From NCBI GenBank assembly GCA_016926235.1, contig JAFGOZ010000483.1:1-6469 (forward strand): a DNA stretch of 6,469 nucleotides, read 5' to 3'. Shown here piece after piece: positions 1-6,454 of this stretch. The stretch comes from Bacteroidales bacterium (lineage in GTDB: Bacteria > Bacteroidota > Bacteroidia > Bacteroidales > UBA10428). Each line of letters begins with the position of its first letter. The first letter of the stretch is position 1. The position numbers and the translations under genes were made by a program. The notes beneath the pieces were generated by a model. The model saw only the letters and a program-made list of their open reading frames with translations. It was not told the origin of the DNA and did not search any database.

Positions 1-25
1 AAACCTGCTTATCGGTGAGTCCTCT

Positions 26-58
26 TTGATTAAAAGGGCTCAAGCCCTGGGTAATCAA
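26..58. repeat. Two-part hairpin (inverted repeat)
   Basis: TTGATTA at 26-32 is the exact reverse complement of TAATCAA at 52-58. Inside it AGGGCT (35-40) pairs perfectly with AGCCCT (43-48), leaving a small AA/GGG internal loop. No T tract follows on either strand, so it is a poor Rho-independent terminator. It lies 12 bases before a second, GC-rich hairpin, which suggests a paired palindromic repeat unit. Confidence 0.6.
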
Positions 59-70
59 GAAAAAACATAT

Positions 71-105
71 TCACGGAACCCCGGCCTGAAGGCCGGGGCT
101 AGTGA
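71..105. repeat. GC-rich REP-like palindrome
   Basis: The core is a perfect 8-bp stem, CCCCGGCC (79-86) and GGCCGGGG (91-98), with loop TGAA. An outer TCAC (71-74) and GTGA (102-105) also pair, giving an interrupted longer hairpin. The flank GGGGCTA (95-101) recurs in inverted form as TAGCCCC at 6455-6461 at the other end of the window, next to a similar CCCC-TTC-GGGG hairpin. This pattern fits extragenic palindromic (REP-type) elements; it could also act as a transcription end for an upstream gene, but no T tract follows. Confidence 0.6.
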
Positions 106-157
106 AATACTCCGGTCAAACAGAAAGATCTTATATTATAAAGCTAAAATACTTTAA

Positions 158-546
158 ACTAGATCTGAGGTACGCATTATTATGAAGAACCATAAATATA
201 AGCATATCTGTATATTTATAATTTTCCATATATGCCAAAATATGACATTTACCAATCATAAAATCATTTTAATCACCTAAATATGAATTTTCGTCAAAAA
301 TTAATTTTTCTTTTAATGTAATTTTTATATAATTGTTATTAATATTTATGTGCAGATTGATACATAGTATTGCGTTATTCTGAAAGTTTTTTTGTGAGTG
401 GTTTATTGGAAAGAAGAAGTAGTATTAGAGTTTAATGCAATCCGTACGTTGGGTTTTTGTTACAGGAATTTCAAGTTATCTGATCTGATTTCAAGCGGAT
501 GCCGAAAAGCTTTAACAGAGTAGGCCTTATTCTAATACGTTAGTGT
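158..546. other. AT-rich upstream region with no convincing gene
   Basis: This 389-base stretch is strongly AT-rich up to about 410 and more balanced afterwards. It should hold the promoter of the peptide gene. Several sites match five of the six fixed positions of the Bacteroidota -7 element TAnnTTTG (for example 211-218, 328-335 and 365-372), but none has a TTG at the expected distance upstream, so no promoter is called. A perfect 14-base AT palindrome sits at 296-309. Frames at 182-280 (32 codons) and 435-488 (17 codons) look like chance. The bases just before the ATG at 547 contain no purine-rich ribosome site, which is common in this phylum. Confidence 0.5.
468..495. repeat. Direct repeat ATTTCAAG, 20-base period
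   Basis: ATTTCAAG occurs at 468-475 and again at 488-495, exactly 20 bases apart, with a TCTGATCTGA tandem (479-488) between them. The pair lies 52-79 bases before the peptide start. Two like half-sites about two helical turns apart would suit a dimeric regulator, but eight-base repeats also arise by chance in AT-rich DNA and no regulator gene is visible nearby. Confidence 0.3.
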
Positions 547-708
547 ATGAAACAATTAAGTTTTGAACAAATGGAATTAATTGAAGGCGGTGCAAAACAC
601 ACCTTAAAGGAACATTTAATCTGTGTAACATGGGGAATTCTTGCCGAACCCCTTGGTCCATTGGGTGTTGCCGCAGCTATGATTGCCTGTTATGCGTCGT
701 TTGATTAA
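547..708 (+). CDS. Double-glycine-leader peptide precursor, probable class II-type bacteriocin
   Basis: This 53-residue precursor starts MKQLSFEQMELIEGG, a short leader of the kind removed by C39 peptidases: hydrophobic residues at L4, F6, M9 and I12 and Gly14-Gly15 at the cut site. Cleavage would release 38 residues starting AKHTLKEH. The mature part has a short basic, polar start, then a hydrophobic, Gly/Ala-rich stretch (about residues 24-50) able to form a membrane helix, with Pro35 and Pro38 and small residues at G30, G37 and G40. There are exactly two cysteines, C26 and C48 (mature 11 and 33), a likely disulfide. The matching PCAT is the last gene of the adjacent block. A bacteriocin is the best reading; a peptide signal is the main alternative. 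The ATG at 547 is the only start that gives a complete leader; it has no clear ribosome site. Two-cysteine GG-leader toxins (bacteroidetocins) are known in gut Bacteroidales, but homology was not tested. Confidence 0.85.
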   Translation: MKQLSFEQMELIEGGAKHTLKEHLICVTWGILAEPLGPLGVAAAMIACYASFD

Positions 709-719
709 ACTCTGAAAAA

Positions 720-747
720 CGGATACCAGCTGATTGCCTGGTATCCG
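720..747 (+). terminator. Hairpin after the peptide gene, probable partial terminator
   Basis: CGGATACCAG (720-729) pairs perfectly with CTGGTATCCG (738-747), a 10-bp stem with an 8-base loop, starting 11 bases after the peptide stop. It is followed by CTCTTT, a short imperfect T tract. The placement between a small peptide gene and its export genes suggests a leaky terminator or an mRNA-stabilising 3' end, which would give more peptide transcript than exporter transcript. No clear new promoter is seen in 748-804. Confidence 0.7.
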
Positions 748-804
748 CTCTTTAAACAAAGACTAAAATCCGAAAATAAGAAAACTCAATATAATGAGAC
801 CATT

Positions 805-2271
805 ATGTATCTATTATTTATAAAACATCAACTGAATTATTTAATTAGAATTCAAATATTTCGTACTAGTCTTTTTTTTAAACTTATAGCTGTTTTCTCA
901 ATTCTTTATTTGTTCCTAACGTTATTATTTTTAGGCATTAACTTTAATGATTTGATCAATAAGTTATTACCAAATACTGATCCGGTTGCAATCATTAATA
1001 ATTTCCTGATCTATTACTTGTCGGTAAATATATTTATTCAATATTATCTGCATAAGGAAATCAATATCAAATTCAGTGCTTACTTATCCCTTCCTATAAA
1101 TAGGCTTAAACTAATAATCTATTATCTGATACATTCACCCTTTAGCGTATTAAATTTCTCACTTCTTCTTTTTATTATTCCATTCTCAATAATAAATATT
1201 CTGCCTGTATTTGGGACGTTAACTTTTATTCTCTATCTGTCCTCGATTATATTTCTATTGATTATAACCAGCTATTTCGTTATGCTTCTAAAAGGTCTCA
1301 CCCACTACTCGATATATTTTGGCATAGTACCATGGATTAGTCTTATTATTCCAATTCTTCTAAAGACTGTATTTAATATATCGCTTGGAAATTTAACCAC
1401 AAAATGCTTTTCAAGAATAGTTCAAGGTCAGATTAACTTTCCATCTCTTTTGTTTTTCCTTATCCTGGTTTTATTTCTGCTAAATATTTCTCTGATTAAA
1501 AGAACATTTTATCAAACTCATGATGATATTCAGTCCTCATTTGGCGATGTTGGAAATCCAAAGATCCTATTTTCAAATAAAAGTCAAAGTATTTATAGTG
1601 TTTTAGCTCAAAGGTTGATTTTAAGGAACAGAAGATTGCAGTTCGTTATGCTGACATCAGTGTGCTTTATTATATTGTTTTATTATATCTTCCTTCATAA
1701 ACAACTTGATTTTTGCTTTTTATTTGTAATGTGTGTTCTTCTTAATGGCATATTTGGCTATATGTTAGGTCAATATTTATTCTCATGGGAAAGCAGTTTT
1801 TTTGATTTTCTTTCCGTTACAAATTTCCACATAGTTAAATATCTAATTGCTAATTACTTACTTTATGTAAAAAGCAGTTTTTTTGTATTAATAATATTAT
1901 TGACTTTAGTTTTACAAAAGAAGATGGAATTGCACCTTCTATTAACTTCATTTCTTTTTAATTGTGGTATAGGATATTTTATCGTTCTATTTATGGCAAC
2001 TTTTAACAAGACAAGAATTGAGCTTAATAGCACCCCGCTATTTGATACAAGAAATTACAATTCTGCACAGATTTTGACTTTGGTACTTACATTAGTAGTC
2101 CCGTATCTAATCCTCCTTGTTTTGACTTCTTTCCTTTCACAAAATGTTAGTCTTGCAATTATCGACATTATTAGTTTTCTCTCTCTGCTTTACTATAAAA
2201 AATGGTTTAAAAGGATCTCCCAGCATTTAATTTATCGAAAGTATATAAACCTTGAAGGATATAGAAAATGA
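805..2271 (+). CDS. ABC transporter permease, DUF5687-type
   Basis: A 488-residue, very hydrophobic inner-membrane protein with about a dozen predicted helices in two sets (roughly residues 23-230 and 278-465) separated by a hydrophilic stretch (about 231-277). The segment GQYLFSWESSFFDFL (322-336), the start (IKHQL...) and the late AT-N-TR pattern near 398-404 fit my recollection of DUF5687, a Bacteroidota permease family usually paired with an ATPase. Pairing is direct here: its last codons share ATGA with the ATPase gene. The substrate is unknown. In this context it may expel the mature peptide from the membrane (self-protection, by analogy with LanFEG-type systems) or help peptide traffic. 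By rough hand sampling its GC is about 30%, lower than the roughly 40% of the PCAT gene. The ATG at 805 gives the expected N-terminus. Confidence 0.8.
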   Translation: MYLLFIKHQLNYLIRIQIFRTSLFFKLIAVFSILYLFLTLLFLGINFNDLINKLLPNTDPVAIINNFLIYYLSVNIFIQYYLHKEINIKFSAYLSLPINRLKLIIYYLIHSPFSVLNFSLLLFIIPFSIINILPVFGTLTFILYLSSIIFLLIITSYFVMLLKGLTHYSIYFGIVPWISLIIPILLKTVFNISLGNLTTKCFSRIVQGQINFPSLLFFLILVLFLLNISLIKRTFYQTHDDIQSSFGDVGNPKILFSNKSQSIYSVLAQRLILRNRRLQFVMLTSVCFIILFYYIFLHKQLDFCFLFVMCVLLNGIFGYMLGQYLFSWESSFFDFLSVTNFHIVKYLIANYLLYVKSSFFVLIILLTLVLQKKMELHLLLTSFLFNCGIGYFIVLFMATFNKTRIELNSTPLFDTRNYNSAQILTLVLTLVVPYLILLVLTSFLSQNVSLAIIDIISFLSLLYYKKWFKRISQHLIYRKYINLEGYRK

Positions 2272-2972
2272 TAAGAATCGATGACCTGATTAAAAAGTTT
2301 GGCCCCCTTACAGCTGTTAATATTAAGGAACTCTTAATAAATCAAAGCGAAATTATTGGGATTGTTGGGAACAATGGCGCCGGTAAAACAACCTTGCTCC
2401 GTCTGTTGCTTGATCTGTTGAAACCGGAAAAAGGAAGTGTCTTGTCTAAAGGAAAAGCTGTATATAAATCGGAACACTGGAAAAAATATACGGGTTCCTA
2501 TATCGACACCCATTTTCTGATTGAATTCCTGAAGCCCGAAGAATATTTTGAATTCATTGCAAAACTTTATGGTGTCTCTGCAGGGTTGTTAGAGAGCAAA
2601 CTGGAAGCTTTAAGTCAATTCATGAACGGTGAAATAATGGGTAAGAAAAAATTGATAAGGCAATTGTCATCTGGAAATCAACATAAGGTTGGCATTATTG
2701 GCGCCCTGATTTCTGATCCCGAGGTACTGATCCTGGATGAACCTTTTAATTTTCTCGATCCGGGTTCGCAAATTATCCTCAAAGAAACGATCAAAAACTT
2801 AAACTCAAACAATGAAATTACTGCCATCATATCCAGTCATAACTTGAATCATATCACAGATCTGAGTACCCGCATCCTGCTGATGGAAAAAGGTGAAATA
2901 ATCAGGGACATCCCAAATACCAAAAATAGCATGCAGGAAATTGAAATCTATTTTTCTGCTCAATACAATTAA
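2268..2972 (+). CDS. ABC transporter ATP-binding protein, partner of the DUF5687-type permease
   Basis: A single 234-residue cytoplasmic nucleotide-binding domain. Walker A is GNNGAGKT (34-41), the signature is LSSGN (133-137), Walker B is VLILDE (153-158) with catalytic Glu158, the D-loop is at FLDP (162-165) and the switch His is His191 in SSHNL. The usual Q-loop glutamine is not evident: the stretch YTGSYIDTHFL (74-84) has Asp or Thr where Gln is expected, and the signature ends in Asn rather than Gln. I recall related LSxGN signatures in ATPases paired with DUF5687, so this is probably a family trait and not decay. The start overlaps the permease stop by 4 bases (ATGA), implying translational coupling and a shared complex. 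It would power the permease; substrate and direction are inferred only from context. Confidence 0.92.
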   Translation: MIRIDDLIKKFGPLTAVNIKELLINQSEIIGIVGNNGAGKTTLLRLLLDLLKPEKGSVLSKGKAVYKSEHWKKYTGSYIDTHFLIEFLKPEEYFEFIAKLYGVSAGLLESKLEALSQFMNGEIMGKKKLIRQLSSGNQHKVGIIGALISDPEVLILDEPFNFLDPGSQIILKETIKNLNSNNEITAIISSHNLNHITDLSTRILLMEKGEIIRDIPNTKNSMQEIEIYFSAQYN

Positions 2973-2981
2973 CAAATAAGC

Positions 2982-3647
2982 ATGAATGGTTACTTTGTAC
3001 GTTTATCTAAAAAACTGTTAGGCTTTAACAAAACGTTGTTCTTCTTTATCCTGGTTGCTGTAAATACCGGTGTTTTTGTGGCCAATAATCAGTTCGTCCT
3101 TACCCGGGAGCTCTACCATAATACTTATATTGAGAGACTAGGGGCTGAAAGGATTGATATGATTTTTGAAGAGGGTCGGAAATGGCAACTTCTGTCTGCT
3201 TTCTTCATTCCCCTGGTGCTTTTGATAAAAATATCCTTCACATCCGTATGTCTCTTCACAGGGCTAAATTTTAAGGGAATATTTGCATCCTACAATGAAA
3301 TCTTCAATATTGCTTTGAAAGCTGAGTCGGTTTTCTGTTTGGCAAATGTTGTGAAAGTCGCAGTTTTACTGTTCCTAAAGAGAACTGAGGTGTTTGAAGA
3401 CCTTAACTACTATCCTCTTTCTTTAATTAACCTGACAGGTACTGCAGGAATCTATAAATGGCTGGTCTATGCCCTGCAGACTTTAAACCTTTTTGAACTG
3501 TTTTATTGGTTATTACTAGCCAAGGGACTTGAAGTAAGTCTATCAAGAGATTATGGTTCCATGCTCCTGTTGGTATTAAGCACTTATGTTATTGGTTTGG
3601 TTTTATGGATAATGGTGGTCATGCTTTTGGTAATGAATATTTCCTGA
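2982..3647 (+). CDS. Five-helix membrane protein of unknown family
   Basis: A 221-residue protein I cannot assign. Hydrophobic segments are at about 18-36, 71-93, 116-132, 160-180 and 193-217, so roughly five membrane helices. A hydrophilic stretch at about 37-68 contains ERLGAERIDMIFEEGRKW. The shape (N-terminal helix, polar loop, then four helices) loosely recalls Yip1-like membrane proteins, but I see no decisive motif. Cysteines at 90 and 119 lie in or near helices with no CxxC, so a redox enzyme such as VKOR is not supported. It lies 9 bases after the ATPase stop and 4 bases before the ATG of the thioredoxin-like gene, so it is part of the same transcription unit. An orphan membrane protein within a peptide export block is a candidate immunity protein or exporter accessory. 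Confidence 0.75.
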   Translation: MNGYFVRLSKKLLGFNKTLFFFILVAVNTGVFVANNQFVLTRELYHNTYIERLGAERIDMIFEEGRKWQLLSAFFIPLVLLIKISFTSVCLFTGLNFKGIFASYNEIFNIALKAESVFCLANVVKVAVLLFLKRTEVFEDLNYYPLSLINLTGTAGIYKWLVYALQTLNLFELFYWLLLAKGLEVSLSRDYGSMLLLVLSTYVIGLVLWIMVVMLLVMNIS

Positions 3648-3651
3648 ATTG

Positions 3652-4179
3652 ATGAGAACTGCTTTAAAAATTGTTATCATTCTGGTTGTAACATCCATGT
3701 TGGCTTTTCTATCCCTGCAACTTGTGATTATGTGGAATAAGAAAAGAACCCAGGAAAGCAACATGGTGTATTTACCAACCTGCAGGTTTTTCGATATCAA
3801 CAATGAAGCAGTGTATCTTAATAGCTTGAATGATAAGCCAATCATGCTGATTGTTTTTGATCCGGATTGTGAACATTGCCTGTATGAGGTGCGGGAAATA
3901 AAAAAACACATGATTGATCTTATCAAGGCCAGGCTAATCATGATATCTACCGCACATGAACCTGACATCAAGCGGTTTATAATGAACGAAGGTTTGGATA
4001 CGATCCCTGAAATAATCGCACTACGTTGTGATCCCGGTGTTTTTAATGAAACATTTGGAAATACGCCGGTTCCAAGCGTTTTTATCTACAATAGGGATAA
4101 GAAGCTCCAAAGTGTTTTTAAGGGAGAAGTAAATATAGTAGTCCTGATTAATGTATTGAATAAAAGCCTGGAAGAGTGA
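3652..4179 (+). CDS. Membrane-anchored thioredoxin-like protein (TlpA/redoxin fold)
   Basis: A 175-residue protein with one N-terminal membrane anchor (about residues 5-27) followed by KKR, then a periplasm-facing domain. The thioredoxin features are a beta strand KPIMLIVFDPDC leading into the CEHC active site (73-76), an alpha helix after it, and a Val140-Pro141 pair before SVFIY that matches the cis-Pro loop, followed by strand and turn NRDKK. Further cysteines are C44 and C126. It probably oxidises, reduces or isomerises disulfides outside the inner membrane, and the two-cysteine peptide is the obvious candidate substrate. The ATG at 3652 is preferred; an in-frame TTG at 3649 would add one residue. 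The stop overlaps the GTG start of the PCAT gene by 4 bases, so the two are probably translated together. Confidence 0.85.
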   Translation: MRTALKIVIILVVTSMLAFLSLQLVIMWNKKRTQESNMVYLPTCRFFDINNEAVYLNSLNDKPIMLIVFDPDCEHCLYEVREIKKHMIDLIKARLIMISTAHEPDIKRFIMNEGLDTIPEIIALRCDPGVFNETFGNTPVPSVFIYNRDKKLQSVFKGEVNIVVLINVLNKSLEE

Positions 4180-6290
4180 GCCGTTTAGAAATCAAAAGGA
4201 TAAGAAAATCATTTGTAAAACAGCTTGATCAATCGGACTGCGGTGTGGCTTGTTTGTCAAGCATTATCAGGTATTTCGGCGGAATGGCAAATATGGAAAA
4301 CCTGCGTGAAACCAGTGGTACTTCAAAACAGGGAACAACATTGCTGGGATTATACAAAGCAGCGGAAAAACATGGTTTTATACCTGAAGGTCTGGAAGGA
4401 GACATTAATTCACTGAAAGAGATCCACGAACTGTCCATATTGCATATAAATACCGATAACCAGCAACTTCATTATATAGTCTGCTATGGATTTGATGGTA
4501 AGTGCTTCATTATTGGCGATCCTGCAAAAAAAGTCTACAAATGCCTTCCTGAAAAACTTGAGGAATTGTGGGAATCCAGGTGCCTGCTTTTGTTAACGCC
4601 TGACAGAAGCTTTAAGCAAAGCTTACCTGGCTCAAATCCAAAGCGTCGCTGGTTCATTGATCTTCTCACCGGAGATTTCCCCATATTGAGCATAATAGGT
4701 GTTCTTGGACTGGTAATCTCTTTTCTGGGTCTTGCCCTCACCGTTTTTACACAGCAATTGATCGACAAAATCCTTCCTGCTGCTGATAAACCCAAACTTA
4801 TTTCGGGGATTGCCCTTGTTAGTTTATTGCTTCTTGTCCGTGGCTTTATAACTTTTGTCCGTGGGAATCTTTCCAATATACAAAACCGGGATTTTAACAA
4901 TCGGCTCATTGCAGGCTTTTATGGCAGTTTGCTGTATCTTTCCAAGTCCTTTTTCAACAATCGTAAAACCGGTGAATTGGTAGCCCGTATGGAGGATACT
5001 GCTCGAATACAAATGGCGATTGCCTATGTTTTTAATGATGTTTTTAATGAAGCTATTCTTGTTATTATTTCCCTGTGCCTGGTTTTTTATTATTCCGTCA
5101 CTGTTGGTATAGTAATGGTTTCCATTATTCCGATTTATTTTCTGGTAGCATTCCTGCTTGATATTAAGATCAGAAATGATCAATATGCTGTTATGGCCGC
5201 CAATGCAAGAAAAACCGGCAACTATATCAATACCATCCAGGGGATTGATGCAATTAAAGTAAACAACAGAGAAATGCAATTTTCCTTGTTGAATAAAAAA
5301 ATTTATGGCGCATTTCAGGATAAGCTTTTCGCCTTGGGTAATCTCGGCATAACCATTCAGTTGTTCATGGATATAATTTCTATTGGACTGATCATTGTCA
5401 TCGTTACAGTCAGTTCCTTAATGATACTTGATCAACGCCTCACTATCGGTGAGTTAACTGCAATTATTTCCATTTCTGCAAGTATTCTTCCTGCAGTAAG
5501 CAGTATTGCCTTTTTCAATATCCGGCTAAATGGGGCAAAAGTCGCCTTTGACAGGATGTATGAGTTTACCGGGATTACACGTGAACATAACCATGAAGTA
5601 AAAATCGACATTGCTGAAAATCTCAGTTTCCAGGAACTCTCTGTGAATCATATTTATTTTGGCTTCCCTGGTCGAAAACTGATCATTAAAGATTATTCCC
5701 TGATCATAAGAAAATCTGAAATAACCGTATTACTGGGTGAAAGTGGCTGTGGTAAAACTACTTTTCTGAATGTTTTGCAAAAGTTATACCTGCCCGAAAG
5801 AGGTACCATCCATTTCAATGGAATTCCTTTAGCCAATATTGAAACCAGTCAATGGCGTAATATTATCGGAGTTGTTCCGCAAGAAATATGTCTGTTTAAC
5901 GGCACTTTACTGGATAACATAGGTTTGGCTGCATCACAGGAAGATTATCAAAACATCTATTCCTTCTGTATCGGATATGGCTTTGATCCCTATTTTAAAA
6001 ACTTTCCCTACTCTTATGCAACCATGCTGGGTGAAGAGGGTATTAACCTTTCCGGAGGGCAAAAGCAATTAATTGCCATGGCAAGAGCCCTATATAGAAA
6101 ACCGAAACTTCTGCTGCTTGATGAACCTACATCCGCTATGGACAAAAACACTGAAAACTTCGTTATTCATCTCATTCAATCTTTAAGGGAAGAGATAGGA
6201 ATCTTAATTATCACCCATAGAAACCATCTGGCCAGGTTAGGAGATCGTATTTATGTCATGGAAAATGGTTCTGTTGCCCTTCGGGGCTGA
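4176..6290 (+). CDS. Peptidase-C39 ABC exporter (PCAT), cleaves leader and exports the peptide
   Basis: A complete 704-residue three-domain exporter. Residues 12-145 are the C39 peptidase, with Gln16, catalytic Cys22 in QSDCGVACL, His99 and Asp115 in IIGDPA. Residues about 165-450 are the membrane domain, six helices near 171-191, 207-228, 288-308, 309-329, 392-417 and 425-445. Residues about 485-704 are the ATPase: Walker A GESGCGKTT (521-529), Q-loop Gln569 in VVPQE, signature LSGGQ (625-629), Walker B LLLLDE (645-650) and His681. All key residues are present, so it should be active: it cuts after the GG of a leader peptide and moves the mature peptide across the inner membrane. The GTG at 4176 overlaps the previous stop (GTGA) and is the only start that retains the peptidase; the next Met (37) is past the catalytic Cys. 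No HlyD-type partner follows, although Gram-negative PCATs usually need one. Confidence 0.96.
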   Translation: MSRLEIKRIRKSFVKQLDQSDCGVACLSSIIRYFGGMANMENLRETSGTSKQGTTLLGLYKAAEKHGFIPEGLEGDINSLKEIHELSILHINTDNQQLHYIVCYGFDGKCFIIGDPAKKVYKCLPEKLEELWESRCLLLLTPDRSFKQSLPGSNPKRRWFIDLLTGDFPILSIIGVLGLVISFLGLALTVFTQQLIDKILPAADKPKLISGIALVSLLLLVRGFITFVRGNLSNIQNRDFNNRLIAGFYGSLLYLSKSFFNNRKTGELVARMEDTARIQMAIAYVFNDVFNEAILVIISLCLVFYYSVTVGIVMVSIIPIYFLVAFLLDIKIRNDQYAVMAANARKTGNYINTIQGIDAIKVNNREMQFSLLNKKIYGAFQDKLFALGNLGITIQLFMDIISIGLIIVIVTVSSLMILDQRLTIGELTAIISISASILPAVSSIAFFNIRLNGAKVAFDRMYEFTGITREHNHEVKIDIAENLSFQELSVNHIYFGFPGRKLIIKDYSLIIRKSEITVLLGESGCGKTTFLNVLQKLYLPERGTIHFNGIPLANIETSQWRNIIGVVPQEICLFNGTLLDNIGLAASQEDYQNIYSFCIGYGFDPYFKNFPYSYATMLGEEGINLSGGQKQLIAMARALYRKPKLLLLDEPTSAMDKNTENFVIHLIQSLREEIGILIITHRNHLARLGDRIYVMENGSVALRG

Positions 6291-6317
6291 ATTAACATCC
6301 ATGTAATCCACCCCCTG

Positions 6318-6333
6318 CCCCCGCCGGCGGGGG
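6318..6333. repeat. 16-base perfect GC palindrome, possible operon terminator
   Basis: CCCCCGCCGGCGGGGG is a perfect palindrome 27 bases after the PCAT stop. TTTT follows at 6339-6342, five bases after the palindrome, so it could end the operon transcript, although the gap is longer than in a classic terminator. It may equally be a REP-type repeat, as a second GGCGxGGxxG-like palindrome follows 30 bases later. Confidence 0.6.
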
Positions 6334-6362
6334 ACACATTTTCCCCAAATCTGCGATAACCC

Positions 6363-6381
6363 GCCTGCCGGCGAGGCAGGC
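6363..6381. repeat. GC-rich hairpin, REP-like
   Basis: GCCTGCC (6363-6369) pairs exactly with GGCAGGC (6375-6381) across the loop GGCGA. A T run occurs only at 6396-6401, too far for a standard terminator. It shares the CCGGCG core with the palindrome at 6318-6333. The words GATAACC at 6355-6361 and 6425-6431 recur exactly 70 bases apart on either side of it. Confidence 0.5.
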
Positions 6382-6454
6382 ACTTCCGTGGTACATTTTT
6401 TCTGGTTCATCCTAATAATGCGCAGATAACCTAATTTCAGTAAATCAAGTGACG

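Larger units (their letters stand above)
1..157 (+). other. Short open frame at left edge, possible 3' end of an upstream gene
   Basis: The frame beginning at base 2 stays open for 51 codons and closes with TAA at 155-157. It begins NLLIGESSLIKRAQ and ends YYKAKIL. I recognise no family. Two perfect-stem hairpins (26-58 and 71-105) lie inside this frame and encode much of its middle, for example NPGLKAGAS from the second hairpin, so the openness may partly reflect GC-rich repeat sequence lacking stop codons. If it is real, a repeat has inserted into or near the C-terminus of a gene on the plus strand. If not, it is intergenic repeat DNA. The window edge prevents a decision. Confidence 0.2.

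Noticed and set aside
182..280. ATG-initiated frame of 32 codons
   Set aside because: Composition is that of AT-rich noncoding DNA (many Ile, Lys, His), there is no leader motif or ribosome site, and no family resemblance.
328..372. Candidate -7 promoter elements TATAATTG (328-335) and TAGTATTG (365-372)
   Set aside because: Each misses one fixed base of TAnnTTTG and neither has a TTG about 20 bases upstream; such partial matches are common in AT-rich DNA.
435..488. ATG-initiated frame of 17 codons upstream of the peptide gene
   Set aside because: Too short, no recognisable motif; expected by chance.
3603..3971. Minus-strand open frame of 122 codons
   Set aside because: It lies opposite the end of the five-helix protein and the thioredoxin-like gene, whose motifs are clear; its translation shows no domain.
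4225..4416. Plus-strand alternate-frame open reading of 63 codons
   Set aside because: Lies inside the peptidase domain of the PCAT gene in another frame; no independent support.
4824..5279. Minus-strand open frame of 151 codons, and similar ones at 4229-4438 and 4535-4909
   Set aside because: All lie opposite the PCAT gene, which is continuous and has all expected motifs; they are shadows.
6318..6432. CRISPR-like or tandem repeat array after the PCAT gene
   Set aside because: Only two non-identical palindromes and a seven-base word repeated once; no regular repeat-spacer structure.
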